From: Candidatus Fermentibacter sp.
GTDB taxonomy: Bacteria; Fermentibacterota; Fermentibacteria; Fermentibacterales; Fermentibacteraceae
Length of the DNA stretch: 64,000 nucleotides
NCBI GenBank assembly: GCA_030373045.1
Contig: JAUCPW010000004.1
Location: forward strand, 1-64,000
Direction: 5' to 3'
A program made the translations under genes and the position numbers. Of this stretch, positions 33,308 through 42,601 are shown piece after piece (position 1 is the first letter of the stretch; every line of letters starts with the position of its first letter). Under the pieces are notes generated by a model, which did not search any database, had not been told where the DNA came from, and was given only the letters and a program-made list of their open reading frames with translations.

Positions 33308-34254
33308 CAGGCGGCTCCGCCGCGGATGGCGCCCGCGCAGAGCCCGCAAACGAGTGCGGCGCCCCTGACGAAGGCGAAGGCCGGCACGAGGGGCGAAACC
33401 GGCGGATCGACGCGGAGCGCGGTGCGGATCAGCGGTATGCACGAGAGCAGGAATGCGGCCGTCCAGGCGAGCGGGACGAGCGGTTCGACGAAGGCGAGGA
33501 GCGCCGCAGCCGGGGAGATGGCGCAGAGTGCGAGCTGGACCCGCAGACTCCCTGTAACGTACCTGTCGGAGATGCTCCTCCCTGGATGGATGCGCGTCAC
33601 GACCGCCCTCCATCGCCCGCGGGAGAACTTGGTCCTGGCATAGGCGGCCAGGGTGGGCCTGTGTTCGTGCACGACCCTCGCCCCGGGCTCGAAGCGGAGG
33701 ATCATGCCGCGTTCCGCCATCCTGTAGGAGAGGTCAACGTCCTCGTGGTCGGCCGCTGGGAAGTGCTCGTCGAATCCTCCGCACTCCTCGAGTGCAGCCC
33801 TCCTGAAACCGCTCGAGTAGGTGTCCACCATGTCAACGGCACCGCCCGGTTCGAGACCCGCATATCTCTCCTCGAACTCGACCTGCTGGAGCCGCTGCAC
33901 GATACGGGCCCCGCCCGAGGAGTAGACTCCCTTCACGGCGTCGGCGCCGGCCTCGACTGCCGCCGTGAGCGAGGCCGCCCAGCCGGCCTCCGGTATGCAG
34001 TCGGCATCCGTGAAGAGGATCACGGGATCGGTCGACGCCCGGAAGCCCCTGTTCCGGGCGGCGGACGGGCCGCCGTGCGCCCCCGCCACGATGGAGTCGG
34101 CCAGCGATGCGACCCCGGCGGGGACGGGGAACGAGCCGTCGAGGGACAGTATGATCCTCAGCCCTCCCGGCAGTTCCTGCGCCTTGAGCGCCTCCAGGCA
34201 CGGGAGCAGCCTGGATCCGGCCACGTGGACTGGGATCACCACGGAGGCAGGCAT
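33307..34254 (-). CDS. family 2 glycosyltransferase
   Basis: 315 residues. GT-A fold: VVIPVHVAGSRLLPCLEAL, the metal-binding FTDADCIPE, and the acceptor region GGFDEHFPAADHEDVDLSYR. Two C-terminal hydrophobic segments suggest membrane association. It uses nucleotide sugars in the cytoplasm. ATG 34254 follows the radical SAM stop with no gap. Confidence 0.92.
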   Translation of the reverse strand: MPASVVIPVHVAGSRLLPCLEALKAQELPGGLRIILSLDGSFPVPAGVASLADSIVAGAHGGPSAARNRGFRASTDPVILFTDADCIPEAGWAASLTAAVEAGADAVKGVYSSGGARIVQRLQQVEFEERYAGLEPGGAVDMVDTYSSGFRRAALEECGGFDEHFPAADHEDVDLSYRMAERGMILRFEPGARVVHEHRPTLAAYARTKFSRGRWRAVVTRIHPGRSISDRYVTGSLRVQLALCAISPAAALLAFVEPLVPLAWTAAFLLSCIPLIRTALRVDPPVSPLVPAFAFVRGAALVCGLCAGAIRGGAA

Positions 34255-35703
34255 CTACCGCCTCCCTGGCAGCAGGAACCGCCAGAACGTCGAGAAGGCC
34301 TTCAGCGTCCTGCTCCTCTCCGCAGGATCCGAGATCGTCCTGGCGATGGTTCCGGCCACGTATCCCGGCCTGAGGTAGAACCGCCGGCGGGCATGGTCGC
34401 AGAAGGCCGAGATGTCGGATGCGGACAGCTCCCCGGTTCTCACGACCGCGGTGTGCAGTCCCTCCGGCGAGAGCCAGTCGCGGAAGCAGGAAGGCACGAT
34501 CCGGCCTTCGGCCGCAGCCTCGTCGTAGGCCTCCGTTCCCGGATAGACCATCAGGGGATAGAACTGGGCCGTGTAGAGAGGCAGGGAAAGGGCGAAGTCG
34601 AGGGTGCGCCGCATGGAGGCCCTGGTCTCGCCCGGAGCCCCGAACAGGAAGCAGCCGTGGACGAGCACGCCGGCGCGTTCCGCGTCGAGGGCGAAGCGCC
34701 TCATGGTCGCGACGTCGAGCCCCTTCCGCATGGCAGCGAGCATGCCCGGGTCGCCGCTCTCGAAACCCGTGCAGACGGTTCTGAGGCCCGCCCTCCTGCA
34801 GGCGCGCAGCGTTTCGTAGTCCACGTCCGCCCTCATGTTGGCGGTCCAGCGGAGAGGGCTCCCGGCTTCGAAGAGTGCGTCGGCGAGGCTGCGCAGCCTC
34901 GTCCTGTCGGCCGAGATCGTGTCGTCCTCGAAGAAGACGGCCCTGATCTCCGGCATGTTGTCACGAACCCAGAGCACCTCGTCGACGATGTTCGAGACCG
35001 ACCGCGTCCTCATGGCCCTGCCCGTCAGGGTCTGCGGGAAGAGGCAGAACGAGCAGGAGTTGGGGCACCCGCGCCCGCCCATCACCATCACCATGGGGTG
35101 CAGTGCGTTGGGATTGCTGTACCTGCGCGTGTCGAGGTGCCGGGCATACACCGAGCTCACGAACGGCAGCGAGTCGAGGTCCTCCAGCCTGCGGCACGGA
35201 CCGGTGTCGAAGGGTTCCCCGCCCGTGCGCAGCAGCAGCCCGGGCACCGAACGCAGGCTCATGGCGTCTCCGCCTGCGAGGGCGTCTGCCGCGAGGCGCA
35301 CGGTCAGGTCGTATTCGCCGACGGCGACGGCCTGGAAGGAGCTGCCCGATGCGAGGGTTTCGCGGGGAAGGGCGGAGGGATGGGTTCCGACCAGTATGAC
35401 GGTCCTTCCATCCCCGGCCAGGCGGTCGGCGAACGCCGTGTCGCTCTCTATCGAGGGAGTAGACGACTCCAGGACGACGAGCTGCGAACCATGCCCGGAA
35501 ACCCTTCGGAGGACTGCGTCCTCGTCGAGATCCGAGGCCGGGGCGTCCACGAGGTCGACATCGTGTCCGGCGGACTCGAGGACCCCGACCGCGTAGGAGA
35601 GCCAGATGGGATAGTAGAGGGTGCCGCTCCTGGTCACGGCCGGGCTGCGCTGTCCCCTGCTGAACCGCCTCAGGAAGGGCGGATTAACCGCGCTCGTCTT
35701 CAT
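34255..35703 (-). CDS. B12-binding-domain radical SAM enzyme
   Basis: 482 residues. The N-terminal ~150 residues form a cobalamin-binding-like Rossmann domain (PIWLSYAVGVLESAGHDVDLVD ... TVILVGTHPSALP). The radical SAM core has GGRGCPNSCSFCLFP (about 210-222) and the BchE/PhpK-like pattern FFEDDTISAD, WTANMRADVD, GFESGDPGML and LFGAPGET. Such enzymes methylate or rearrange unactivated carbons, commonly of lipids, sugars or tetrapyrroles. Its place among glycosyltransferases suggests modification of a glycan or lipid carrier. Confidence 0.88.
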   Translation of the reverse strand: MKTSAVNPPFLRRFSRGQRSPAVTRSGTLYYPIWLSYAVGVLESAGHDVDLVDAPASDLDEDAVLRRVSGHGSQLVVLESSTPSIESDTAFADRLAGDGRTVILVGTHPSALPRETLASGSSFQAVAVGEYDLTVRLAADALAGGDAMSLRSVPGLLLRTGGEPFDTGPCRRLEDLDSLPFVSSVYARHLDTRRYSNPNALHPMVMVMGGRGCPNSCSFCLFPQTLTGRAMRTRSVSNIVDEVLWVRDNMPEIRAVFFEDDTISADRTRLRSLADALFEAGSPLRWTANMRADVDYETLRACRRAGLRTVCTGFESGDPGMLAAMRKGLDVATMRRFALDAERAGVLVHGCFLFGAPGETRASMRRTLDFALSLPLYTAQFYPLMVYPGTEAYDEAAAEGRIVPSCFRDWLSPEGLHTAVVRTGELSASDISAFCDHARRRFYLRPGYVAGTIARTISDPAERSRTLKAFSTFWRFLLPGRR

Positions 35704-36703
35704 CCAGGATTCTCTCCAGAGTGGACCATACCCTGCCGGGATCGATGCGGAACATACAATCCCCCCGGCCCGTTCGACAGCCGCGGAACACGCTGTTGGA
35801 ATAGCACGGGGAGCAGGGGCTGTCCGTGCGCACCGCCTCGATCAGGCCGGGGGCGTAGAGGCTGTCAGGGTCGGTGGGACCGAACAGGACCACCACCGGG
35901 AGGCCCGCCGCGCAGGCGAGATGGGCAAGGCCGGAATCCGGTCCGACGAAGGCCCGGCACCTCTGCATCACGGCAGCGGCCTCTCCCCATCCCGTGCGCC
36001 CTGTGAGGTCCGCGGCGACCGCAGATCCGGCAAGCCTGGAGACCGCCTCGGCCGAGGTCCGGTCGTGCGAGTCGCCCAGCAGGACGGCCTTCAGTCCGCG
36101 GGCGGATGCCCTGCGGATCACATCCGCGAAGCTCTCCGGCGCCCATCTCTTCTCGGGAACGGTATCCCTGGGATTCCGGCCGCCTCCGGGCGCAACGGCC
36201 AGGAACCGGCCCTCCCCTATCATGTCGCGGGCAGCCTCCCTCTCCCTGTCGAGCACCGCGAAGACCGGCCTGAAGGAATCGACCCCGGCACCGGCTATGC
36301 GGGCATACAGACCGGCGGCGAAACCGGGGGAGTCGAGCGGGCTGACCGTCTCCCACGCGCCCAGCGGAGACCGGCCGCCGCTCCGTGAAGGCGCCCCGGT
36401 CGCGAGCCTTATCCATCTCCTGACGCCGGGGCTGGCATGCATGACGACGGTCATGTCGAATCCGCCGAGGGCGCGGGCGGAGGCTGCCGTCCAGAGAGCG
36501 AGCCTGGCCGCGCCCAGGACCCCCGGGGCGGGGAAAGGAGCCTCGATGACGGAGCTGAGACCGGGCAGCCTTCGCCATACCTCTGCGCTCGACGGCCCTG
36601 CCAGGGCGGTCCACTCCCCTCCGGAAGCGACGAGGGCGGCCGCGGCCGGAGTGGCCGTCAGGGCGTCGCCGAAGGCGTGTGTCTTAACTATCAGGCCGCG
36701 CAA
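35684..36703 (-). CDS. family 9 glycosyltransferase (heptosyltransferase-like)
   Basis: 339 residues, GT-B fold as in WaaC/WaaF: VKTHAFGDALTATPA at the N-terminus, FLAVAPGGGRNPRD...KRWAPESFADV, the C-terminal FVGPDSGLAHLACAAGLPVVVLFGPTDP. A cysteine-rich tail (SPCSPCYSN...GCRTGRGDCM) resembles that of heptosyltransferases. It adds a heptose or related sugar, probably to a lipid core. Overlaps both neighbours by about 20 bases. Confidence 0.92.
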   Translation of the reverse strand: MRGLIVKTHAFGDALTATPAAAALVASGGEWTALAGPSSAEVWRRLPGLSSVIEAPFPAPGVLGAARLALWTAASARALGGFDMTVVMHASPGVRRWIRLATGAPSRSGGRSPLGAWETVSPLDSPGFAAGLYARIAGAGVDSFRPVFAVLDREREAARDMIGEGRFLAVAPGGGRNPRDTVPEKRWAPESFADVIRRASARGLKAVLLGDSHDRTSAEAVSRLAGSAVAADLTGRTGWGEAAAVMQRCRAFVGPDSGLAHLACAAGLPVVVLFGPTDPDSLYAPGLIEAVRTDSPCSPCYSNSVFRGCRTGRGDCMFRIDPGRVWSTLERILDEDERG

Positions 36704-38066
36704 CGGAAGACCTGCGAGCTGCGCCGGCCCTGGCCCGGAAGACCCCGAAGCCCGTTCCGGCCAGTACGGCCAGGGGGAAGTCGAGCGCGACCCTGTGGGG
36801 AGTGCCGGAGATCGATGCGAGGTGGGCCAGGGTATATGCGACGACGGTGAGGGCCAGCATCAGGGTGGCAGGCTGCCTGGCCCTGAGATGGAGCACCAGC
36901 CCGGCTCCGGCGAAGAGCAGGACGAGCCCGAAGGTGAGAAGCCCGGCCAGCATGTAGTGGATCGGGAATTCATTGAACGGGAAAGGCTTGAAGAACTCCG
37001 TGAACCTCAGCAGGACAAGCCTCGGGAGGAGGCCCGGATTTGCGGCGAGGAACTCGATCGATCTCTCGGTGAGAATGCTGTCCCTGACCCATTCGGGTTC
37101 GTCCCTGAACTCGGGGAACTCGGCGAGCCACGGCTTCCGGATGGAGCCTGCATACTCGGCCCTGAGCGGGCCGTACAGGCTCTCGGCCCCCCGGGCCTCC
37201 CCCTCGAAATGGGAGGAGAATATCCTGCCGCCGGCCTCCCAGATGTTCACTCCTCCCTGGGTGGGGGTGATCCGCCATTGCCCGCTCACGGAGTGCGCAT
37301 AGACGGCCCACGGCGCCAGGACGGCCAGGAAGACGGCGGAGCAGGCCCCGGCGAGGGCGGCTTTGCGGAGCATGGCGCGGCCTGGTGCGGCCAGGATGCA
37401 GAGGATGAACACGGCCATCACGGGCAGGGCGGCCGGCCGGACGTAGTATGCGAGACCCCAGACGGCGGATGCGAGGAGGGCGCGGGGGGCGCTCCGCCTG
37501 TCCAACGCCGAGGTTGAGAGCAGGAGCGCCGACATGAAGAGGAGGCTGAAGGCGGCCTGCGTGGCCGGGATGGCCTCGTAGTAGATCTCGAACGGGTCGA
37601 GAGCCATGAACAGGCAGACCAGGGCCAGGGGACGCCCCGAGAGATGCCTCCGCGCCAGGATGAAGCCGAGCATCACCGTCACCAGCCCGGCCGCGAGCTG
37701 CAGTCCCCGCACCGCCAGGAGGTCACCCGCGCCGAAGATCGAATAGGCCGCCGCCATCAGCATGGGATAGCCGGGGGGGATGAAGATCGTGGGCCTGCCG
37801 GGCCTGAGGACTCCGTAGAAGCCGTCCACCCTCTGATAGAACTGGAAGGTTCTCGTGTACAGGAGCCTGGTGACCTCCGGATCCTCGTCGGGGCAGAGCA
37901 TCGAGGGCGAGAGCGTGAATCCCCTCCCTTCGAGGATGTTCACCGCGAGGTCCGAGTAGACCCTTCCCTCGCCTATGAGCACGCCCCCCCGCCCGGCGAG
38001 GAGGAAGACGCCGATCCTGGCCGCCAGGGCCAGCACGAGGAGTATCTTCAGATGCCGGTCTTCCAT
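36684..38066 (-). CDS. ArnT/GT39-like membrane glycosyltransferase
   Basis: About 460 residues with ten or more transmembrane helices. The first loop carries the GT-C pattern DLAVNILEGRGF with acidic residues, then FIPPGYPMLMAAAYSIFG. GT39/GT83 enzymes move a sugar from a polyprenyl phosphate on the outer face of the inner membrane. A paralog lies at 40146. ATG 38066 is chosen (AGGA just upstream); ATG 38078 is possible. It overlaps the deacetylase gene by 19 bases. Confidence 0.85.
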   Translation of the reverse strand: MEDRHLKILLVLALAARIGVFLLAGRGGVLIGEGRVYSDLAVNILEGRGFTLSPSMLCPDEDPEVTRLLYTRTFQFYQRVDGFYGVLRPGRPTIFIPPGYPMLMAAAYSIFGAGDLLAVRGLQLAAGLVTVMLGFILARRHLSGRPLALVCLFMALDPFEIYYEAIPATQAAFSLLFMSALLLSTSALDRRSAPRALLASAVWGLAYYVRPAALPVMAVFILCILAAPGRAMLRKAALAGACSAVFLAVLAPWAVYAHSVSGQWRITPTQGGVNIWEAGGRIFSSHFEGEARGAESLYGPLRAEYAGSIRKPWLAEFPEFRDEPEWVRDSILTERSIEFLAANPGLLPRLVLLRFTEFFKPFPFNEFPIHYMLAGLLTFGLVLLFAGAGLVLHLRARQPATLMLALTVVAYTLAHLASISGTPHRVALDFPLAVLAGTGFGVFRARAGAARRSSVARPDS

Positions 38067-38776
38067 GTCCTGAACCATTCCGAACAGAGCAGGGCGAGTT
38101 CCCCGGGCTGTCCATCGGACCAGACCGGAGCCGTCGCGGGATGTGCGACGAGTTCGCATTCACCGGCCGGCAGGGCCAGCCTTTCGAGATACTCCCTGCT
38201 GATCCTCCCCGACACGCCGAAGCCCGCCATGCAACGGGGCACGGTGAGACCCGCCCCGCGGGCCATCCCCGCGAAGCGCCTGCCGAGCAGGTCGAGGAGG
38301 GGGCCGGAGGGCCGCGCGAACCTGTCCGGAAGCACCGCCGCCCTGACGCGGCCCGCCCCGTACTCCAGAGCGAGTCTCACGATGAGCCCTGCGAGCCCCG
38401 GCAGATGGTGGACGTGCCTGTGGCTGTCGAGCCAGCGGACGGGGACGCCGTGCGATGCCGTCAGCTCTATCTGCGCCCTCCATTCGCGTTCCACGGCCTC
38501 CACTGCCCTTCTCCCCCCGGCCAGGATGCCTGCTTGCGTCACCGGGGCCATGGTGAGGAGCGGAGCCTCGACTGCGTTGAGGTGGACCCCGGACGGGAAC
38601 CCGAGATCCAGGGCCATCCTGCAGGCCCTCGCCGCGCCGGGGGAGGACCCCAGAATCGAGAAGCCGTCGACCGAACCCGCGGCGATGCACGCCGAAACTG
38701 CGTCGTCCACCTCCGTGCAGGAACCCGCATCGTCGATCACCACGCGGATGCTCCTGCCGGCACGGCCGGGGCTCAT
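38048..38776 (-). CDS. YdjC/ChbG-type carbohydrate deacetylase
   Basis: 242 residues. Metal and active-site pattern of the family: VVIDDAGSCTEVDDAV (Asp pair), GVHLNAVEA, and DSHRHVHHLPGL. ChbG removes an acetyl group from chito-oligosaccharides; relatives such as HpnK act in hopanoid glycolipid synthesis. Beside two radical SAM enzymes and ArnT-like transferases, deacetylation of a lipid-linked N-acetyl sugar is plausible. ATGA overlap with the radical SAM gene. Confidence 0.87.
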   Translation of the reverse strand: MSPGRAGRSIRVVIDDAGSCTEVDDAVSACIAAGSVDGFSILGSSPGAARACRMALDLGFPSGVHLNAVEAPLLTMAPVTQAGILAGGRRAVEAVEREWRAQIELTASHGVPVRWLDSHRHVHHLPGLAGLIVRLALEYGAGRVRAAVLPDRFARPSGPLLDLLGRRFAGMARGAGLTVPRCMAGFGVSGRISREYLERLALPAGECELVAHPATAPVWSDGQPGELALLCSEWFRTWKTGI

Positions 38777-40149
38777 ACCCGCCTGGCCTTCAGCAGGGTC
38801 CTCCGGAGGTTCCCGGGTCCCAGAGCCGTGGCGATGGTTCTGAAGATGCGCGACGGATGGAGGTAGAACCGCCAGAAGGCCTGCTTCTTGAGGCGCTCGA
38901 CCCTGCCGGGCTCGATCCCGTCCAGGTCGTAGACGCATTGGTGGAAGCAGTCGAAGTCGGTGTAGTCCTTCGTGACCAGGTGCCGGGTCCTGTTCCACAG
39001 CTCGGTGTGAGGGAACGGGGTGGTTATGTCGAACAGCGCGTCGTCGAAGGGATGGGAGGCTGCGAATTCCACGGTGCGCTTCATCTCCCCGAGGGTCTCG
39101 CCCGGGGCGCCGAGCATGAAGTAGCCCTGCACCCTGACGCCCATGCGCCTGGCCATCTCCAGGGCCCTCACGACCCCCTGCACCGTGATGCCCTTGCTGT
39201 AGATGTCGTCGAGGACCCTCTGGGAGGCCGATTCCACCCCCATGTTGATCTTGGCCAGGCCTGCGTCCTTCATGTGGGAGAGCAGGTCCTCGTCGAGGAG
39301 GTCGGCCCTCACGTTGCAGCACCACTTCAGGCGCAGGCCCCTGGCCTTCATCTCGTCGCAGATCTCGTGGACCCAGGCCTTGTCGAGGATGAAGGTCGAG
39401 TCCTCGAACATGAATGCGGTTATCCCGTATCTGGAGACGAGCGATTCGAGCTCGTCGACGATGGGTGAAGGCGACCTCTTGCGGAGCCTTGCGCCGAAGA
39501 TCTCCGAGAGCGTGGGCTGGCAGAAGGTGCAGGTGAAGGGACAGCCGCGCGTGGCCATCACCGATGTCCCCTTCAGGCCGGGGTCGACCCTGTCCATCGA
39601 ATACCAGCTCCGGAAGTACCTCTCCATGTCGAACAGCCCGCGGTCGGGTTCGGGAAGGGCGTCGAGATCGTCCACCAGGAGCAGCCCGGGGGTCCTCGCG
39701 GGGCGGCCGTCCTTCAGCACGCAGCTCCCGGGTATCGCCGAGGGATCGGCACCGCCGAGGATCAGGGGGAAGGCGGTCTCCCCCTCGCCGGCATAGACCA
39801 GGTCGGCACCTGTCGCCGTAAGCGTCTCCTCCGGCAGCACCGTGGCATGGGGTCCGCCGATCGCCAGGAACGCGCCGGGTGCGTCGCGCCTGATGACGGC
39901 CACGGATTCCAGGGCCGCCCCGAGCTGGGGGGTCAGCACGGTGATGCAGACCAGGTCGGGCTTCGTGGAGGCGAGCATCCCCGACAGCTCCCCGAAGGGA
40001 TTCCTCTGGAAGGACATGTCGCAGAGGAAGGGTTCGACCCCCGGCATCCTCCTCAGCACCGCCGACAGCGAGGCTATGCCCAGCGGGGGCTGCCCCGACG
40101 GATACCTGGTCTCGGGGAAGACGAACAGAACCCTCTCGAATCCGCTCAT
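38773..40149 (-). CDS. B12-binding-domain radical SAM enzyme
   Basis: 458 residues. A cobalamin-binding-like domain (VLFVFPETRYPSGQPPLGIA ... LVCITVLTPQLG ... LAIGGPHATVLPE) precedes a radical SAM core with ATRGCPFTCTFCQP (cluster cysteines near 198-205), FMFEDSTFILD and GVESASQRVLDDI and GAPGETLGEMKRT. The C-terminal part resembles that of the enzyme at 34255 (FYLHPS/FYLRPG), suggesting an old duplication. Substrate is unknown. ATG 40149 overlaps the ArnT-like gene by ATGA. Confidence 0.9.
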   Translation of the reverse strand: MSGFERVLFVFPETRYPSGQPPLGIASLSAVLRRMPGVEPFLCDMSFQRNPFGELSGMLASTKPDLVCITVLTPQLGAALESVAVIRRDAPGAFLAIGGPHATVLPEETLTATGADLVYAGEGETAFPLILGGADPSAIPGSCVLKDGRPARTPGLLLVDDLDALPEPDRGLFDMERYFRSWYSMDRVDPGLKGTSVMATRGCPFTCTFCQPTLSEIFGARLRKRSPSPIVDELESLVSRYGITAFMFEDSTFILDKAWVHEICDEMKARGLRLKWCCNVRADLLDEDLLSHMKDAGLAKINMGVESASQRVLDDIYSKGITVQGVVRALEMARRMGVRVQGYFMLGAPGETLGEMKRTVEFAASHPFDDALFDITTPFPHTELWNRTRHLVTKDYTDFDCFHQCVYDLDGIEPGRVERLKKQAFWRFYLHPSRIFRTIATALGPGNLRRTLLKARRV

Positions 40150-41417
40150 GTTCTTCTCCAGATCGACGATACGACCGCAGAGGCCGCGGCCAGGAGGACC
40201 GAATCGACGGGCAGCCTGTACCGCACCCCGCCGTGCCCGACCGCGTGAACGGCGCAGTATGCGGCGAACACGGCAGCCATGAGCCATGCCAGCGATGACT
40301 TCCTGTACCTGTGGAGCGCCACGCCGGCCAGGCCGGCGGCCGCTGCGTACATGAGAGCCCCCGGAATCCACTCCCGCCCCGCGGGCGAGGAGGGCACGGG
40401 CGAGAGGAAGGCGGTCAGCCTCTCGACCGAGAGCCAGGCCATCAGTGCCGGATTGTCGAGCATGAACATGCGGGCTCTCCTGCCCAGCTCCGCGCTCCGC
40501 TCCACCTCGCCGTCGAGTCCGGAGAAATCGGGATACGACAGGAGTTCCGGGGAGTGCACCTCGATCCATCCCGGCACCTCGATGCCCTCCTCGGACAGCG
40601 CCACGGGGTTGTTTCGCATCCAGAGGTTCAGGGAACCCTTCGTCGGGAGCAGGACCGGACTGCCGAGCTCGACCGCGTTCCGTGCAACCCACGGAGCGAC
40701 GCAGACGAGGAAGGAGGCGAGGACCCCGGCCGCCGCACGGATGCCCCTCGCGCGCCATACGAATGCGAGCTGCACGGGCAGCAGGAACAGGACCGTGCTC
40801 CTGACCAGGAAGAGCAGCCCCGCGGCCAGGCCGGCGGCCGAGGGCCTCGAGCGCCCCTCCATGGCGGAATGCGTGGCCAGGACCACCACGGGGATCATGC
40901 CTGCATGGATGGCTTCGGTCATGGCGTTCGCCGTGTAGAAGACGTAATAGGGGTAGAGCGCGAAGGAAAGCCCGGCCAGCAGAGCGCCTCGCGATCCGGC
41001 GAGCCTCCTCGCGATCTCGGACACGGCCAGCGCACCCATGATCTGGGCGAGGAGATTCGGCAGGAACACAGCCCCGGAGACCCTTCCGGCGATTGCCATG
41101 CACGCCGCGAGGATAATGGGATAGCCGGGCTCGACGAGCGCGGATGGCTCCTCGACGGGACCGATGCCGAAGACGTAGCGCGGATCGGATGCCCAGGAGC
41201 CGGAGATGCCTTCATCCCCGCTCCTCCCGACCCTCAGCATGTTCTCGTCGGAGCCGAAGGAGAGGCCCTTCCCGTCCAGTATGCTCCCGGCAAGCCGCAG
41301 ATAGAGCTCCTGGTCCCTGGCTGGCTCCGCGAGGGCTCCTCCGAGGTATGCCATGAAGGCGATCCGGACCGCCACGACCGCGGCCGCGACGGTCAGACCG
41401 ACTGTTCTGTCCGCCAT
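40146..41417 (-). CDS. ArnT/GT39-like membrane glycosyltransferase
   Basis: 423 residues with about ten transmembrane helices. Like its paralog at 36684 it has RDQELYLRLAGSILDGKGLSF, PGYPIILAACMAIAG and GSLNLWMRNNP in a large periplasmic loop. Use of a polyprenyl-linked sugar donor in the periplasm is inferred from the fold. It overlaps the Wzt-like gene by 25 bases. Confidence 0.85.
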   Translation of the reverse strand: MADRTVGLTVAAAVVAVRIAFMAYLGGALAEPARDQELYLRLAGSILDGKGLSFGSDENMLRVGRSGDEGISGSWASDPRYVFGIGPVEEPSALVEPGYPIILAACMAIAGRVSGAVFLPNLLAQIMGALAVSEIARRLAGSRGALLAGLSFALYPYYVFYTANAMTEAIHAGMIPVVVLATHSAMEGRSRPSAAGLAAGLLFLVRSTVLFLLPVQLAFVWRARGIRAAAGVLASFLVCVAPWVARNAVELGSPVLLPTKGSLNLWMRNNPVALSEEGIEVPGWIEVHSPELLSYPDFSGLDGEVERSAELGRRARMFMLDNPALMAWLSVERLTAFLSPVPSSPAGREWIPGALMYAAAAGLAGVALHRYRKSSLAWLMAAVFAAYCAVHAVGHGGVRYRLPVDSVLLAAASAVVSSIWRRT

Positions 41418-42601
41418 GAAGCCTTCCTGAGCCTGACCGGAGGATCGTGTCTCTCGCCCGAGAGGGCGACGGGATAGTAGTAGTCCTGCCAGTGGTAGTC
41501 CCTTCCCCTGACGGGATCGGTCAGGGCGAGCCCGAGCAGGTAGGCGCCCGGTTCCAGGGTCTCCAGGTCGATATCCATGCATACCACGGCCCTGCTCTTC
41601 AGGGACAGGAGGGGTTCGTCCAGCTCGAGATTGTTCGATCCGATCACCCTCTCGCCGTCGGGCCTGTGCAGGGAGAATCCGAACACTATCCCGTCGGCGC
41701 CCCCGGGCAGCGACGTGGATATCTCGGCCCTCACCCTCAGGGTCCGCCCGGGCTCGAAGGAAGCCACGGGCAGATCGTCCCCCCCGGTGATGTCCACGCG
41801 GTCGAACCTGACCTCCCTGGTGCCCCACTCCCTGGGAGAGCAGGAGACCGCCCGGGGTCCGGGCGTCGCCCTGGACATGTAGGCCGACAGGACGTCCTGC
41901 ACCGGCCCGTCCATGACGATCCTTCCGTCTCCCAACCAGATGGCCCTGTCGCAGAGCCTCCTCACCGCGGCGGGGTCGTGGGAGACGAACACGATCGTCC
42001 TGCCCGTGCCCCTGAAGCCGTAGATCCTGTCCTGGCACTTCTGCTGGAACTCGGCATCGCCCACGGCGAGGACCTCGTCTATGAGCAGCAGGTCGGGTTC
42101 GACGGCCGTGGCAAGGCTGAATCCGAGCCTCATGAACATGCCCGACGAGTAGAACTTCACCGGCGTGTCAAGGAACCTCTCCAGTCCTGCGAATGAGGCG
42201 ATACCGGGGATGAGGGGCTCCATGTCCCTCCTCCCCAGACCGAGCAGGGCGCCGTTCAGGTACAGGTTCTCCAGCCCGGTCAGCTCGGGATGGAATCCGA
42301 CCCCGAGATCGAGCAGGGATGCGATCCTCCCCGAGGTCTCGACCGATCCCCGGGATGGACGGTAGATCCCCGCGAGCAGCTTGAGGGTGCTCGACTTGCC
42401 GGCCCCGTTGGGGCCCAGCAGGGCGACTGCCTCGCCGGGGCCGATGGAGAAGGTCACGCCGTCGAGGGCCTTCAGCTTCTCCGACCGGGTCCGCCGGTTG
42501 AAGAGGTTCGACATGGCCTCGAAGAGGCTCGAGGTGCGGTCGTGGAAGATCCTGTAGTCGAGTCCGACGCCGTTGAAGCGGACCGAGCCGGGCGCGGCCA
42601 C
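41393..42601 (-). CDS. Wzt-like polysaccharide ABC exporter ATPase
   Basis: 402 residues. ATPase domain with GPNGAGKSS, signature YSSGMFMRLGFSLA and Walker B LLLIDEVLAVGD, then a C-terminal domain of about 150 residues (REWGTREVRFDRVDITGGD ... FGFSLHRPDG) like the carbohydrate-binding domain of Wzt, which recognises the glycan's end cap. GTG 42601 follows AAGGAG and overlaps the permease stop (TAGTG). With the permease it exports the finished glycan across the inner membrane. Confidence 0.93.
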   Translation of the reverse strand: MAAPGSVRFNGVGLDYRIFHDRTSSLFEAMSNLFNRRTRSEKLKALDGVTFSIGPGEAVALLGPNGAGKSSTLKLLAGIYRPSRGSVETSGRIASLLDLGVGFHPELTGLENLYLNGALLGLGRRDMEPLIPGIASFAGLERFLDTPVKFYSSGMFMRLGFSLATAVEPDLLLIDEVLAVGDAEFQQKCQDRIYGFRGTGRTIVFVSHDPAAVRRLCDRAIWLGDGRIVMDGPVQDVLSAYMSRATPGPRAVSCSPREWGTREVRFDRVDITGGDDLPVASFEPGRTLRVRAEISTSLPGGADGIVFGFSLHRPDGERVIGSNNLELDEPLLSLKSRAVVCMDIDLETLEPGAYLLGLALTDPVRGRDYHWQDYYYPVALSGERHDPPVRLRKASWRTEQSV

